The translations under genes and the position numbers were made by a program. Shown in pieces: positions 22,681 to 29,625 of a stretch of 37,983 nt of DNA. Each line of letters opens with the position of its first letter. Position 1 is the first letter of the stretch. The notes under the pieces are model-generated. The model ran no database searches and was not told the DNA's origin. It worked only from the letters and a program-made list of their open reading frames with translations. The DNA is taken from NCBI GenBank assembly GCA_949841045.1, contig CATKXS010000012.1, positions 1 to 37,983 on the forward strand, given 5' to 3'. Source of the stretch: an uncultured Clostridia bacterium. Lineage in GTDB: Bacteria > Bacillota > Clostridia > Christensenellales > UBA1242.

Positions 22681-23463
22681 TTAACTAAAAAATTTAGAAA
22701 GTTCTTTTGCTCTTTCAAGGCTTTCTTTATAGAATTCAACTACTGACTTTTCTAGATATTGATACCTATAACAGCTCTCCAAAGTTATTGGTCCGTCATA
22801 TCCGGCGTTTAACAAACTTTCAATTACCCCCCCCCACTTAATAGTGCCGTCAAAAGGCAAAAGGTGTAAATCGTCAGATTTGTCGTTATCGTGCAGGTGA
22901 ACTGCAAAGATTTTATCTTTAAACTTGTCCCAGCTGAACTTATCGTCATAATGACAATGGCAATGACCTGAATCATAACAAACGCCAGCGTTTTTATTTT
23001 TAATTCTGTCAAGTAGGTATTCAAGATAGCCAAATATTTTATTGTTTTCAAAGGCTACTTTAATACCAAGCTTTTCAGCATAATCAACAACTTTTTTTAG
23101 TCTTTTTACACCTATTTCACTTGGGGCTGGTGCAACCGATTTGCTTGACAAATGCATAATAACCATTGGAATATTATTTTTCCTTATCTCATCTAAATCT
23201 TTAAGATAATTTTTTACAAGTTCATTACCGCTCTCATCGTCAATCCAAATATTATTAATTCCTTTATAACCTAGATGAGCAAACTCAATTTCAAGTCCAA
23301 GTTCTCTGCAAAGATTTACCTGCTGTTGTTGAGAAAATGACCAGTCTTTATCGTACCATTGTACAAACACGCCGTTGAAGCCCGCTTCCTTAATTGCATA
23401 AATAGTGTCCTCAACAGTTACATTTTTATTGTCGTTTTGTACACATTGTATTATTTTTCTCAT
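22681..23463 (-). CDS. Sugar phosphate isomerase/epimerase (AP-endonuclease-2-like TIM barrel) with internal G9 tract
   Basis: The 260-aa product is a xylose-isomerase-like TIM barrel. Metal-binding positions are visible in VIMHLSSKS, KVAFENNK (Glu), CYDSGHCHCHYD (Asp/His), KIFAVHLHDND (His) and GPITLESCY (Glu). Such enzymes isomerise or epimerise sugars such as inosose or tagatose; the substrate cannot be told. A run of nine G encodes Trp-Gly-Gly-Val at about residues 209-213 (IKWGGVIES). Gain or loss of one G would shift the frame and remove the last ~50 residues, including the final metal ligand. As sequenced the gene is intact. It is followed upstream by a hydrolase gene on the same strand, 11 bases away, so both are likely in one operon. 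Confidence 0.82.
   Translation of the reverse strand: MRKIIQCVQNDNKNVTVEDTIYAIKEAGFNGVFVQWYDKDWSFSQQQQVNLCRELGLEIEFAHLGYKGINNIWIDDESGNELVKNYLKDLDEIRKNNIPMVIMHLSSKSVAPAPSEIGVKRLKKVVDYAEKLGIKVAFENNKIFGYLEYLLDRIKNKNAGVCYDSGHCHCHYDDKFSWDKFKDKIFAVHLHDNDKSDDLHLLPFDGTIKWGGVIESLLNAGYDGPITLESCYRYQYLEKSVVEFYKESLERAKELSKFFS
22827..22835 (-). repeat. G9 homopolymer inside the sugar isomerase gene
   Basis: Nine consecutive C on the given strand (G on the coding strand). One of only three G/C runs of nine in the window; the next longest is five. Confidence 0.95.
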
Positions 23464-23474
23464 TGTTTCTCCTA

Positions 23475-24050
23475 TTACAAAATTTCATTTAGTAAATCAA
23501 AAAGCTCTGGAATTCTATAAATTCTATGATAGCCGTCAAAATGATTATAACCTTTTAGGTATGTTGCCTTTGCATTAAAATCCTTTTCAAAGCGTGTAAA
23601 TTTTTCCTTGTTGCCATCATCTTCATCAGAATAGAAAAGATATACACTCTTCAAATTTTTTCCATATTCAAAATCTTTACCAGTTAAGTAAGCCTGTTTT
23701 TTGACTTCAACAATATAGTCATTTCTCGTTGAAGGATATTCATACACTGCGCCTGGCGCAACAGCTATATAATGCTTTGGCATAAAATTATGTTCTCTAC
23801 AAAAACGCAAAAAGTATGCATTGCCAATCGAGTGCCCAATCACAATTGACATTTCGTTGAGCTTGCCACTCTTTAAATATTCTGATAAGATTTTATCAAA
23901 CTTTAGGTAAGAACTCTCTGCTCTAATCGGAAATTTTGGTAAGATGACGTTAACGCCCTTTTGCTCCATTTTTTCCTTAACATCTTGTCCCCAAAATTCC
24001 AAAGTATCGCCATTCAATGAATGGAGTATAAAAATGTTTGATTTATTCAT
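23475..24050 (-). CDS. Small alpha/beta hydrolase (RBBP9/YdeN-like)
   Basis: The ~191-aa product has a catalytic triad layout of the RBBP9/YdeN serine-hydrolase family: the early oxyanion segment FILHSLNGD, the nucleophile elbow GHSIGN, an Asp in YLFYSDEDD and a His in GYNHFDGYHR. These proteins are compact and lack a lid; their natural substrates are mostly unknown. The ORF track extends to a GTG at 24074, but AAAGGGGT precedes the ATG at 24050, which is preferred. It lies between a GNAT gene and the sugar isomerase gene with gaps of 20 and 11 bases, so the three are probably one operon. Confidence 0.8.
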   Translation of the reverse strand: MNKSNIFILHSLNGDTLEFWGQDVKEKMEQKGVNVILPKFPIRAESSYLKFDKILSEYLKSGKLNEMSIVIGHSIGNAYFLRFCREHNFMPKHYIAVAPGAVYEYPSTRNDYIVEVKKQAYLTGKDFEYGKNLKSVYLFYSDEDDGNKEKFTRFEKDFNAKATYLKGYNHFDGYHRIYRIPELFDLLNEIL

Positions 24051-24070
24051 AATTACCCCTTTTTGCCATA

Positions 24071-24583
24071 TCACATATTTTGTTCATTTTCGTTTGTAAG
24101 TGTGCCGTTATAAACAAGTTCGGTGCTGTTTTCATTGTAAAGCCCTTTTACCTCTTGCGTTCTTTCCCAACCGTATTTTTTTATCAAACCTGCAAACATC
24201 GGAAGTCTATAATCAACCAAAGTTATCATTGGTTTTTTAGTCCCAAGAATTTCTATTGCCTTATCAACAAGTTTTGTTGCAACCCTCATTCCTCGAAATT
24301 TCTTGTCCACAAAAAGCGTGCAAATCTTTTTTTCATTTTCGCCGTCTTTAATAAATGCAGCCCCCATGATATTCTTCTTTTCGTCATAAGCAAAAATAAT
24401 ATCTCTTCTGCCACTTAAATCCAAGGTCTCTTTTAACTGCTTTTGATAAAACCAACTCTTTCTCGAAGGATAATCTTCACTTATAAAATCGGTCATCTCA
24501 TAAAGTTTGTCACAGACATTTAAAATGTCCTGCATGTAAACTTTTTTATTTAACAGTTCTTTTATAGTTGTAATATAAATCAT
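24071..24583 (-). CDS. GNAT-family N-acetyltransferase
   Basis: The ~170-aa product is a GNAT enzyme: acetyl-CoA loop FVDKKFRGMRVATKLVDKAIEIL (R-G-x-R-V-A) at about 105-125, with IMGAAFIKDGENEKKICTLFVD as the preceding strands. The C-terminal part (PMFAGLIKKYGWERTQE) fits the family. The ORF track starts 15 codons earlier; AAAAGGA placed before the ATG at 24583 decides for MIYITTIKEL. Substrate unknown. It leads the probable operon with the hydrolase and the sugar isomerase. Confidence 0.78.
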   Translation of the reverse strand: MIYITTIKELLNKKVYMQDILNVCDKLYEMTDFISEDYPSRKSWFYQKQLKETLDLSGRRDIIFAYDEKKNIMGAAFIKDGENEKKICTLFVDKKFRGMRVATKLVDKAIEILGTKKPMITLVDYRLPMFAGLIKKYGWERTQEVKGLYNENSTELVYNGTLTNENEQNM

Positions 24584-24667
24584 AAAAAATCCTTTTAAAT
24601 AACACTTATGAGAAGTTGCTAGAAGCAACTGATAATCTTACGATAATACTGAAATAGATTTCAGTTC

Positions 24668-25066
24668 TCATTGCGTGTTTTTAGCCTTCGGCGTACTCAC
24701 TCTTGCAAGCAAGTTCGTACTTCTTGTAATAACTTTGACTTTTATAGCAAGTACGCCGTACTTATTTTCTTCTTCCACCGAATAAAACTCATGATAAATG
24801 TCTTCAACTTCCGTTTTGCTTTCGCTAGGAAATCCAACCTTTTCAAGCGGAAGAGTATCAATCATCTCTTTAAAAGACTTAAAGTAAATAAGGTCAGCTA
24901 CAACTGTTTCTAAACTCTCGCTAAGTTCTGGCAATTTTTTAAATACGATTACATCGCCCACATCAATATCTCTTCGCTTTTCGTCATTGAGGCGGATTTC
25001 ATAAATTTTTTCACCACTTTTTATCTTGTCATAGTAAACTGCTCTAAGCTTCATTTCATGTTTCAT
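24668..25066 (-). CDS. ASCH-domain protein
   Basis: The ~132-aa product matches the ASCH (PUA-like) domain: MKLRAVYYDKIKSGEKIYEIRLNDEKRRDIDVGDVIVF, where the GEKIYEIR motif and the following V/I-rich strand are typical, then KSFKEMIDTLP. ASCH domains bind RNA; some act as amidohydrolases on acetylated nucleosides. The start at 25066 is supported by TTGGAGA; the track's longer form begins before a hairpin. That hairpin (AAGGGGC-TAA-GCCCCTT) abuts the ribosome site. A ~15-residue tail (STNLLARVSTPKAKNTQ) follows the domain. Confidence 0.78.
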   Translation of the reverse strand: MKHEMKLRAVYYDKIKSGEKIYEIRLNDEKRRDIDVGDVIVFKKLPELSESLETVVADLIYFKSFKEMIDTLPLEKVGFPSESKTEVEDIYHEFYSVEEENKYGVLAIKVKVITRSTNLLARVSTPKAKNTQ

Positions 25067-25077
25067 ATTTTTCTCCA

Positions 25078-25094
25078 AGGGGCTTAGCCCCTTT
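25078..25094. promoter_or_regulatory. GC-rich TAA-loop hairpin abutting the ASCH ribosome site
   Basis: AAGGGGC-TAA-GCCCCTT on the minus strand ends directly before GGAGAAAAATATG. Folded in the mRNA it would press against the SD. Read on the plus strand it is followed by TTTTTTATTTT and would also stop antisense transcription. Confidence 0.55.
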
Positions 25095-25156
25095 TTTATT
25101 TTATCATGTTGAAGGTCTGTTGTCAACCTTGCAGAGCGCTATCACAATATATAAGT

Positions 25157-26152
25157 TTACAATAATTCTATACCCTCTTTCTGACATTTTAAAAGTGTTT
25201 CACTGTCCCAATAACTTGATTGAACTTCGCCAATATGAGCGCGTCCTAAAAGAAGTTGACAAAGTCTGCTTTGCCCAATACCGCCACCTATTGTTAATGG
25301 AAGACTGCCCGCTAAAATTGATTTATGATAATCAAGTTCTAATCTATCCTCTGTGCCCGTCTTTTCTATTTGCTCAGCCAAACTTTTTGCATCAACTCTT
25401 ATTCCCATACTTGACACCTCAAATGCCAAATCTAGCACTTCATGATAAAACAGCAAATCGCCGTTATAACCCCAGTCATCATAATCTGGCGCTCTTTTGT
25501 CATGAGGCTTGCCGTCAGAGAGTTTTTCGCCTACGCCAATAATAAATACTGTCTTATATTTCTTTGTTATTTCATACTCTCTTTCTTTTGGCTCTAAGTG
25601 AGGAAACATATCGAGAAGTTCTTGGCTTGTTATAAAATATACATCTTTGCAAAGAGAAACACCACTAAAGCCTTTGCCCTTTAAGTATTCGCTTGTCTTA
25701 ATTATAGCCTTAACGATTTTTCTAACCGTTCTTTTTAAATAATCCCGACTTCTATCTTCTCTTAAAATCACCTTTTCCCAGTCCCACTGGTCTACATATA
25801 TAGAATGAATTTCATCCATTTTATCATCTCTACGAATAGCGGTCATGTCAGTATAAAGCCCCTTATGAACATTAAAACCATATTTTGCAAGCGCAAACCT
25901 TTTCCACTTGGCAAGCGACTGCACAATCTCCACCTCTTGCCCGTCTTTAAGCACACTAAAAGCAACCTTTCTCTCAACTCCACTGAGGTCATCTTGAAGC
26001 CCCGACTGCTTTGTAACAAGAAGCGGCGCTGACACTCTTAACAAGTCAAGCTCTCTTGCCAGTTCTCTTTCAAATTTGTCTTTAATAAGTTTTATATATT
26101 TTTGTTTTTGAAGTAAATCTAAGTGAACATATCTGTCCTTTTTAAATTCCAT
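25157..26152 (-). CDS. asnA: Aspartate-ammonia ligase (asparagine synthetase A)
   Basis: Makes asparagine from aspartate, ammonia and ATP; a class II aminoacyl-tRNA-synthetase-like fold. The family sequence is unmistakable: KQKYIKLIKDKFERELARELDLLRVSAPL, SGLQDDLSGVERKVAF, AIRRDDKMDEIHSIYVDQWDWEKVI, and the C-terminal SLPLTIGGGIGQSRLCQLLLGRAHIGEVQSS, which holds the motif 3 arginine. Its 331 aa match the family. The start has AGGAGAGA upstream. A 14-codon ORF with its own ribosome site lies in the leader. Ammonia for the enzyme could come from the aspartase encoded near the right end of the window, but that reaction uses the same substrate, so the two are likely used under different conditions. 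Confidence 0.96.
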   Translation of the reverse strand: MEFKKDRYVHLDLLQKQKYIKLIKDKFERELARELDLLRVSAPLLVTKQSGLQDDLSGVERKVAFSVLKDGQEVEIVQSLAKWKRFALAKYGFNVHKGLYTDMTAIRRDDKMDEIHSIYVDQWDWEKVILREDRSRDYLKRTVRKIVKAIIKTSEYLKGKGFSGVSLCKDVYFITSQELLDMFPHLEPKEREYEITKKYKTVFIIGVGEKLSDGKPHDKRAPDYDDWGYNGDLLFYHEVLDLAFEVSSMGIRVDAKSLAEQIEKTGTEDRLELDYHKSILAGSLPLTIGGGIGQSRLCQLLLGRAHIGEVQSSYWDSETLLKCQKEGIELL

Positions 26153-26192
26153 AATATCTCTCCTATTTAATTTTATATTTTGTTATCCTTTT

Positions 26193-26237
26193 CTATTTAT
26201 CATATTCCTCGCCCGCTACGGCATTACTCTTTCTCAT
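26193..26237 (-). CDS. Possible 14-aa leader peptide of asnA
   Basis: ATG at 26237 is preceded by GGAAGGGA at good spacing and encodes MRKSNAVAGEEYDK, ending 40 bases before asnA. A promoter-like ATGACA-N17-TTATCT lies upstream. There is only one Asn codon and no clear alternative hairpins, so ribosome-stalling attenuation is not demonstrated; it could be a short upstream ORF affecting translation. Confidence 0.35.
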   Translation of the reverse strand: MRKSNAVAGEEYDK

Positions 26238-26302
26238 ATTTTCCCTTCCTTTTACTTTAAAGATAACAGCAAATAAAAACTCTTGTCATTCTTGCCTTCT
26301 TT

Positions 26303-26342
26303 TAAAAAAAGCACCCTTTGGATTTCTCCAAAAAGTGCTTGA
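26303..26342 (-). terminator. Terminator of the 25-codon small gene
   Basis: AAGCACTTTTTGGA / TCCAAAGGGTGCTT with a GAAA loop, followed by seven T on the minus strand. It ends the unit that starts at the promoter at 26493 and separates it from asnA. Confidence 0.82.
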
Positions 26343-26363
26343 ATTATTGATAATTAAATCAGA

Positions 26364-26441
26364 CTATTCATTAGCAAAAAGAAACCCATAATTATATGCG
26401 TCCACATTGTTGCTATTATTATTGATAGTGAGTTTAATCAT
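26364..26441 (-). CDS. 25-aa small protein with its own promoter and terminator
   Basis: The frame encodes MIKLTINNNSNNVDAYNYGF, then LFANE. AGGAG lies six bases before the ATG; an overlapping ATG four bases earlier gives only three codons and sits too close to the SD. A near-consensus promoter (TTGACT-N17-TATACT) ends ~24 bases upstream and a strong terminator follows ~20 bases downstream, so this is a complete transcription unit of ~155 nt. The peptide is Asn-rich (7 of 25), has no membrane helix, and resembles nothing I know. The RNA itself could be the functional product instead. Confidence 0.55.
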   Translation of the reverse strand: MIKLTINNNSNNVDAYNYGFLFANE

Positions 26442-26464
26442 TCATTTCTCCTAGTTATGTTTTA

Positions 26465-26493
26465 AGTATAGTCTTTTTTATTCTATTAGTCAA
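26465..26493 (-). promoter_or_regulatory. Promoter of the 25-codon small gene
   Basis: TTGACT (26493-26488), 17-nt spacer, TATACT (26470-26465). The predicted leader is ~17 nt and contains TAGGAGAA. Confidence 0.8.
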
Positions 26494-26509
26494 TCTTTTT
26501 TAAATCTTT

Positions 26510-27013
26510 TTAAACTCTTTCGTTTTCCTCTTCTTTTTCTAAGACATTTAAAACAATGCTCGAAACGGTATCGATAACCGCTTGTTTATTGTCTTCTCTA
26601 TCCTCTTTATAAACTTTTATTTTCTCAGTATAGAATTTCTTTTGAAGTCTATCATAAACGCTTACAAAAACAACGTCATCTTCGCCACTACCATTTGCTG
26701 GGTCAAATCTTTTGAGTTTACCAGTTATCCCAACGCCAAAGTTTGACTTAGTAAAAATTGCGATTTTGTGACTCATCTCTTTTGCAGTCTCCTCGCTATA
26801 AACAGAAAACTTGTCAATCACTTTTCTTGACACGCCCATTTTTATTTTATACTCATTTGAATATGTTGTCGCACCAAACTTAAAAATCTCGCTCGCTCCA
26901 GGAACATTGGTAATCTCATTAGCAAGACCGCCACCCGTACAAGACTCCATTGTGGAAATGGTATAACTCTTTTCTATGAGCTTTTCAACCATTAATTTAA
27001 CATTCTTATTCAT
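26510..27013 (-). CDS. pncC: Nicotinamide-nucleotide amidase (CinA C-terminal domain)
   Basis: Converts NMN to nicotinate mononucleotide in pyridine nucleotide salvage. The stand-alone CinA-C domain is seen: TISTMESCTGGGLANEITNVPGAS (catalytic Ser/Cys region), FKFGATTYSNEYKIKMGVS, YSEETAKEMS and FGVGITGKLKRFDPANG. The usual GITGxAGP is GITGKLKRFDP here, a small departure. Length 167 aa is normal for the single-domain form. AGAGGA precedes the start, behind a TTGGTT-N18-TATAAT promoter that overlaps the upstream terminator. Confidence 0.9.
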   Translation of the reverse strand: MNKNVKLMVEKLIEKSYTISTMESCTGGGLANEITNVPGASEIFKFGATTYSNEYKIKMGVSRKVIDKFSVYSEETAKEMSHKIAIFTKSNFGVGITGKLKRFDPANGSGEDDVVFVSVYDRLQKKFYTEKIKVYKEDREDNKQAVIDTVSSIVLNVLEKEEENERV

Positions 27014-27036
27014 AATTAAATCCTCTTACATTTTTC

Positions 27037-27066
27037 ATTATAACACAAAAGCCTCTTACAAACCAA
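27037..27066 (-). promoter_or_regulatory. Promoter of pncC
   Basis: TTGGTT (27066-27061), 18-nt spacer, TATAAT (27042-27037); AGAGGATTTAATTATG follows. Confidence 0.6.
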
Positions 27067-27098
27067 TATAATTCTTTATATCTTTATAAGAGGCTTTT
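27048..27098 (-). terminator. Terminator after the broken radical SAM gene
   Basis: AAAGCCTCTTA pairs with TAAGAGGCTTT across a ~28-nt AT-rich loop, with a T-rich end; the 3' arm lies inside the pncC promoter. Confidence 0.6.
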
Positions 27099-27101
27099 TC
27101 A

Positions 27102-27913
27102 TTAAGCCTTTTTGTAATTATTTAAATAGCCCTCTACTACAAAATAGTTGTCACTTATAGTACCGTCAGTAAAATAGTTAATACTGTTAGATGATGTTTC
27201 AACAGTACGCCACCAGCATGTTTCTTTACCAAACATCTCAATTCTCTCAGCACCATAGAATCTCTCTTTGATAGGATATTTCTTCAAAACTTCTTGGAAA
27301 AGATTTTCGTAAATTTCTACGTCCTGAATGAGAGAACTCTCTCTGGTATCAGTTGAAATTCGTCTAACTTGGATATATTTTATGTCCTCATACTTAGACA
27401 AGAATTTAATAATATCAAGTACTTCGTCTTTATTATATCTATTGACAACGATTGCAACTCGAATATGATTTGTATCTGATTTTATTGCAGGAATTAGCTT
27501 ATTCATGTCAAGTAAATCTCTCCTGCCCATAATCTTGAAATTTGTTTCACTATCCAAGCTATGTAAAGATAAGCCCTCTCCACTTTTAAGTCTTCTTATG
27601 GCTGGCAAATGTTTCTCGACCAAATAACCATTTGTTCTTATACCAAGTTCAAAACCTTGCGATTGAATGTAATCAACAAAGTCGTCAAAAATTTATAAAT
27701 TAATGCGTCAGTATTCTGCCCTGTTAGATAAAGCTTCTTAATATTCTTTTCACGGCACAAATCTAAAAACTTATCAAAGTTTTTTCACTCGCTCCAATGA
27801 ATGGCAGTTTGGTTATGGCAATTTAAAAGCTCAGGATTGTCCTTTCCTAAACAAAAATAGCAGTTGGCATTACACTTGGCCAAGTAAGTTGATGTTTGAA
27901 AATGAGTACTCAT
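27102..27913 (-). pseudogene. Radical SAM enzyme, broken by a stop and a frameshift
   Basis: From the ATG at 27913 the frame reads MSTHFQTSTYLAKCNANCYF, then CLGK, with the canonical CX3CX2C cluster motif. It meets TGA at codon 43 (HWSE, stop, KNFDKFLDLC), where a TGG Trp codon would restore the frame. The frame then continues in register to KKLYLTGQNTDALIYKF and is lost at a run of five T around 27692; removing one T rejoins it to DDFVDYIQSQGFELGIRTNG and to the annotated 173-aa ORF. The C-terminal part has strands typical of a radical SAM barrel (IRVAIVVNRYN) and ends with a Trp-containing segment. A third frame break near the start is possible, since an upstream ATG at 27941 is in another frame. 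Function unknown; probably dead. Confidence 0.75.
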
Positions 27914-28037
27914 CGCGATTTCGATTTTTAATAATTTTCATAATGCTCTTCTTATGATATTATCAATTGTGTCATATCTAAATTAGTTTGGCAAGATATT
28001 TTTTAAAATTTTAACGGGAAAATTCTAACAGGTAATG

Positions 28038-28066
28038 TTGACACAATTATTAATCCGTGTTATCAT
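28038..28066 (+). promoter_or_regulatory. Promoter of the deoxyribosyltransferase-phosphoesterase gene
   Basis: Perfect TTGACA (28038-28043), 17-nt spacer, TATCAT (28061-28066), then TAGGAG and the ATG at 28083. Confidence 0.75.
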
Positions 28067-28082
28067 TAGTTTAGGAGTAAGT

Positions 28083-29114
28083 ATGAAAATAAGATATTAT
28101 GAAGACAGCACTATTGAAAACAATAGAAAGTCTATATTCCTCGCAGGTCCTACCCCACGAAGTAATAATGTAAAAAGTTGGAGAGGAGAAGCGCTTGAAA
28201 TTCTTGAAAGACTTGGCTTTGACGGAGACGTTTTTGTGCCTGAGTCTAACACAGGCAAATTTGGCAGTCTTCTAAACATTGAATATGGCAGTATAACGGA
28301 TTGGGAACATGCCCGTCTTGACAGAGCTGACCTTATAGTATTCTGGATTCCAAGAGAACTTAAAGACATGCCTGCTTTTACAACAAATATTGAGTTTGGA
28401 CTTTATTTAAAATCGGGCAAAATTGTATACGGCAGACCTGACGATGCACCAAAGAATAGATACCTTGATTACATATATGAAAAAGAGTATTCAAAAAAGC
28501 CATTTTCTACTCTTGAAAACACTTTAAAAGATTGCGTGACAAGATTATCTCAAAAATCAGAAAACATTTTCTTCACTTCTGATACACACTTTGGCTCTGA
28601 AAGAACCCTTAAATTTTCAAAGCGACCATATGCTAGCGCAAGCGAAATGGATAAGGATTTGACTTTAAAGTGGAATGCTATTGTAAAAGCAAACGATGTC
28701 GTATATCACCTTGGAGATTTTGGTGATTACTCAAACATTAAAAATCTTAATGGCAAAGTTACTTTGATACTTGGCAATTATGAAGAAGACGATTTGAAGA
28801 TGAACTTTGGTGGTGACTTTGATAAATATAAAAAGGCATTACTAAAATTAGGTTTTAACGATGTGGTTAAAAAGGGCAAAATGATAAACCTAAACGGCGA
28901 AGAAGTTTATATGACTCACCGTCCACTCGACTGCAAAAAGGATATGTTCAATCTGTTTGGACACATACACGAAAAAAATATGTGTAAAAGATTTGGACTT
29001 AATGTCGGCATTGACTGCTCAGACTATCGTCCATTTTCAAAGGAAGATGTACTCTTCTATAAGAACGCAATCGAAAATTATTATGACGACAATGTGTTTG
29101 TAGAAAAAATATAG
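28083..29114 (+). CDS. Fusion of nucleoside 2-deoxyribosyltransferase-like and calcineurin-like phosphoesterase domains
   Basis: The 343-aa product has two parts. Residues ~15-130 (SIFLAGPTPRSNNVKSWRGEA ... GSITDWEHARLDRADLIVFWIPRELKDMPAFTTNIEFGLYL) are a nucleoside 2-deoxyribosyltransferase-like Rossmann domain, with the FLAGPTPR start and the DLIVFWIP/EFG motifs. Residues ~165-340 are a YfcE-like metallophosphoesterase: FTSDTHFG, HLGDFGD, LILGNYEEDD, MTHRPLD and FGHIHEK. The usual GNHD is GNYE, so one metal ligand position is altered. The track start at 28035 lies within the promoter; TAGGAG supports 28083. The pairing suggests hydrolysis or clearance of modified nucleotides; the true substrate is unknown. 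Confidence 0.8.
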   Translation: MKIRYYEDSTIENNRKSIFLAGPTPRSNNVKSWRGEALEILERLGFDGDVFVPESNTGKFGSLLNIEYGSITDWEHARLDRADLIVFWIPRELKDMPAFTTNIEFGLYLKSGKIVYGRPDDAPKNRYLDYIYEKEYSKKPFSTLENTLKDCVTRLSQKSENIFFTSDTHFGSERTLKFSKRPYASASEMDKDLTLKWNAIVKANDVVYHLGDFGDYSNIKNLNGKVTLILGNYEEDDLKMNFGGDFDKYKKALLKLGFNDVVKKGKMINLNGEEVYMTHRPLDCKKDMFNLFGHIHEKNMCKRFGLNVGIDCSDYRPFSKEDVLFYKNAIENYYDDNVFVEKI

Positions 29115-29143
29115 AGATAAATTTCTATCTCTATATTTTTTTG
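29109..29143 (+). terminator. Terminator after the fusion gene
   Basis: ATAGAGATA / TATCTCTAT hairpin followed by TTTTTTTG, starting at the stop codon. Confidence 0.85.
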
Positions 29144-29146
29144 TAT

Positions 29147-29623
29147 TTATTTTGTTTGGTCAAAAATTATGTGTTCAAAATTATAATTTTTACTTTTTAA
29201 TTTGTCTATTAAAATAGTTGGTTTAAATTTGTACTTTTCAAGTTCGTCTAATTTAATCCACTTAAATTCAAGGTCTTTTAAAACACCTTCATCATTTTCG
29301 GTATATGAGAAGTCTTTTGTTTCAATATCACCTTCTAAAAGATAAAAATAGCATATTTCGTGTACTTTCTTACCGTCATTGCCAGCGAAAAAGTTTTCTA
29401 TAATAATTATGAGTTTAGCGCCCGTGCAATCAATCATAATTTCTTCTTTGACTTCGCGTTTTATTGCGTCCTCAGAATTTTCGCCTACATGGATATGTCC
29501 TCCTGGCAAACAGTAAAAACCATTGTGGCACATCTGAACGCCAAGGACCTTGTCCTCTTTAATAAACATTCCAGCAACTCTCATTTTAAAATTGCAATTT
29601 TCATCTTTTATTTTAATATCCAT
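29147..29623 (-). CDS. Nudix hydrolase
   Basis: The 158-aa product has a full Nudix box GGHIHVGENSEDAIKREVKEEI (GX5EX7REUXEEXGU form; the last Gly position is not strictly kept) at about residues 41-63. The preceding strands (RVAGMFIKEDKVLGVQM, FYCLPGGH) are typical. Such enzymes hydrolyse nucleoside diphosphates linked to another group; the substrate is unknown. The start has GGAGGGA, which lies at the end of a 23-codon ORF just upstream, so translation is probably coupled to it. Confidence 0.88.
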   Translation of the reverse strand: MDIKIKDENCNFKMRVAGMFIKEDKVLGVQMCHNGFYCLPGGHIHVGENSEDAIKREVKEEIMIDCTGAKLIIIIENFFAGNDGKKVHEICYFYLLEGDIETKDFSYTENDEGVLKDLEFKWIKLDELEKYKFKPTILIDKLKSKNYNFEHIIFDQTK

Positions 29624-29625
29624 TT

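Noticed and set aside
26153-26260. T-box riboswitch upstream of asnA
   Set aside because: No T-box sequence (TGGNACCGCG), specifier loop or terminator is present in the short leader.
27784-27800. UGA read as Trp or selenocysteine in the radical SAM gene
   Set aside because: TGA is used as a normal stop elsewhere in the window (for example the GNAT gene at 24071), there is no adjacent SECIS-like hairpin that I could see, and a separate frameshift follows.
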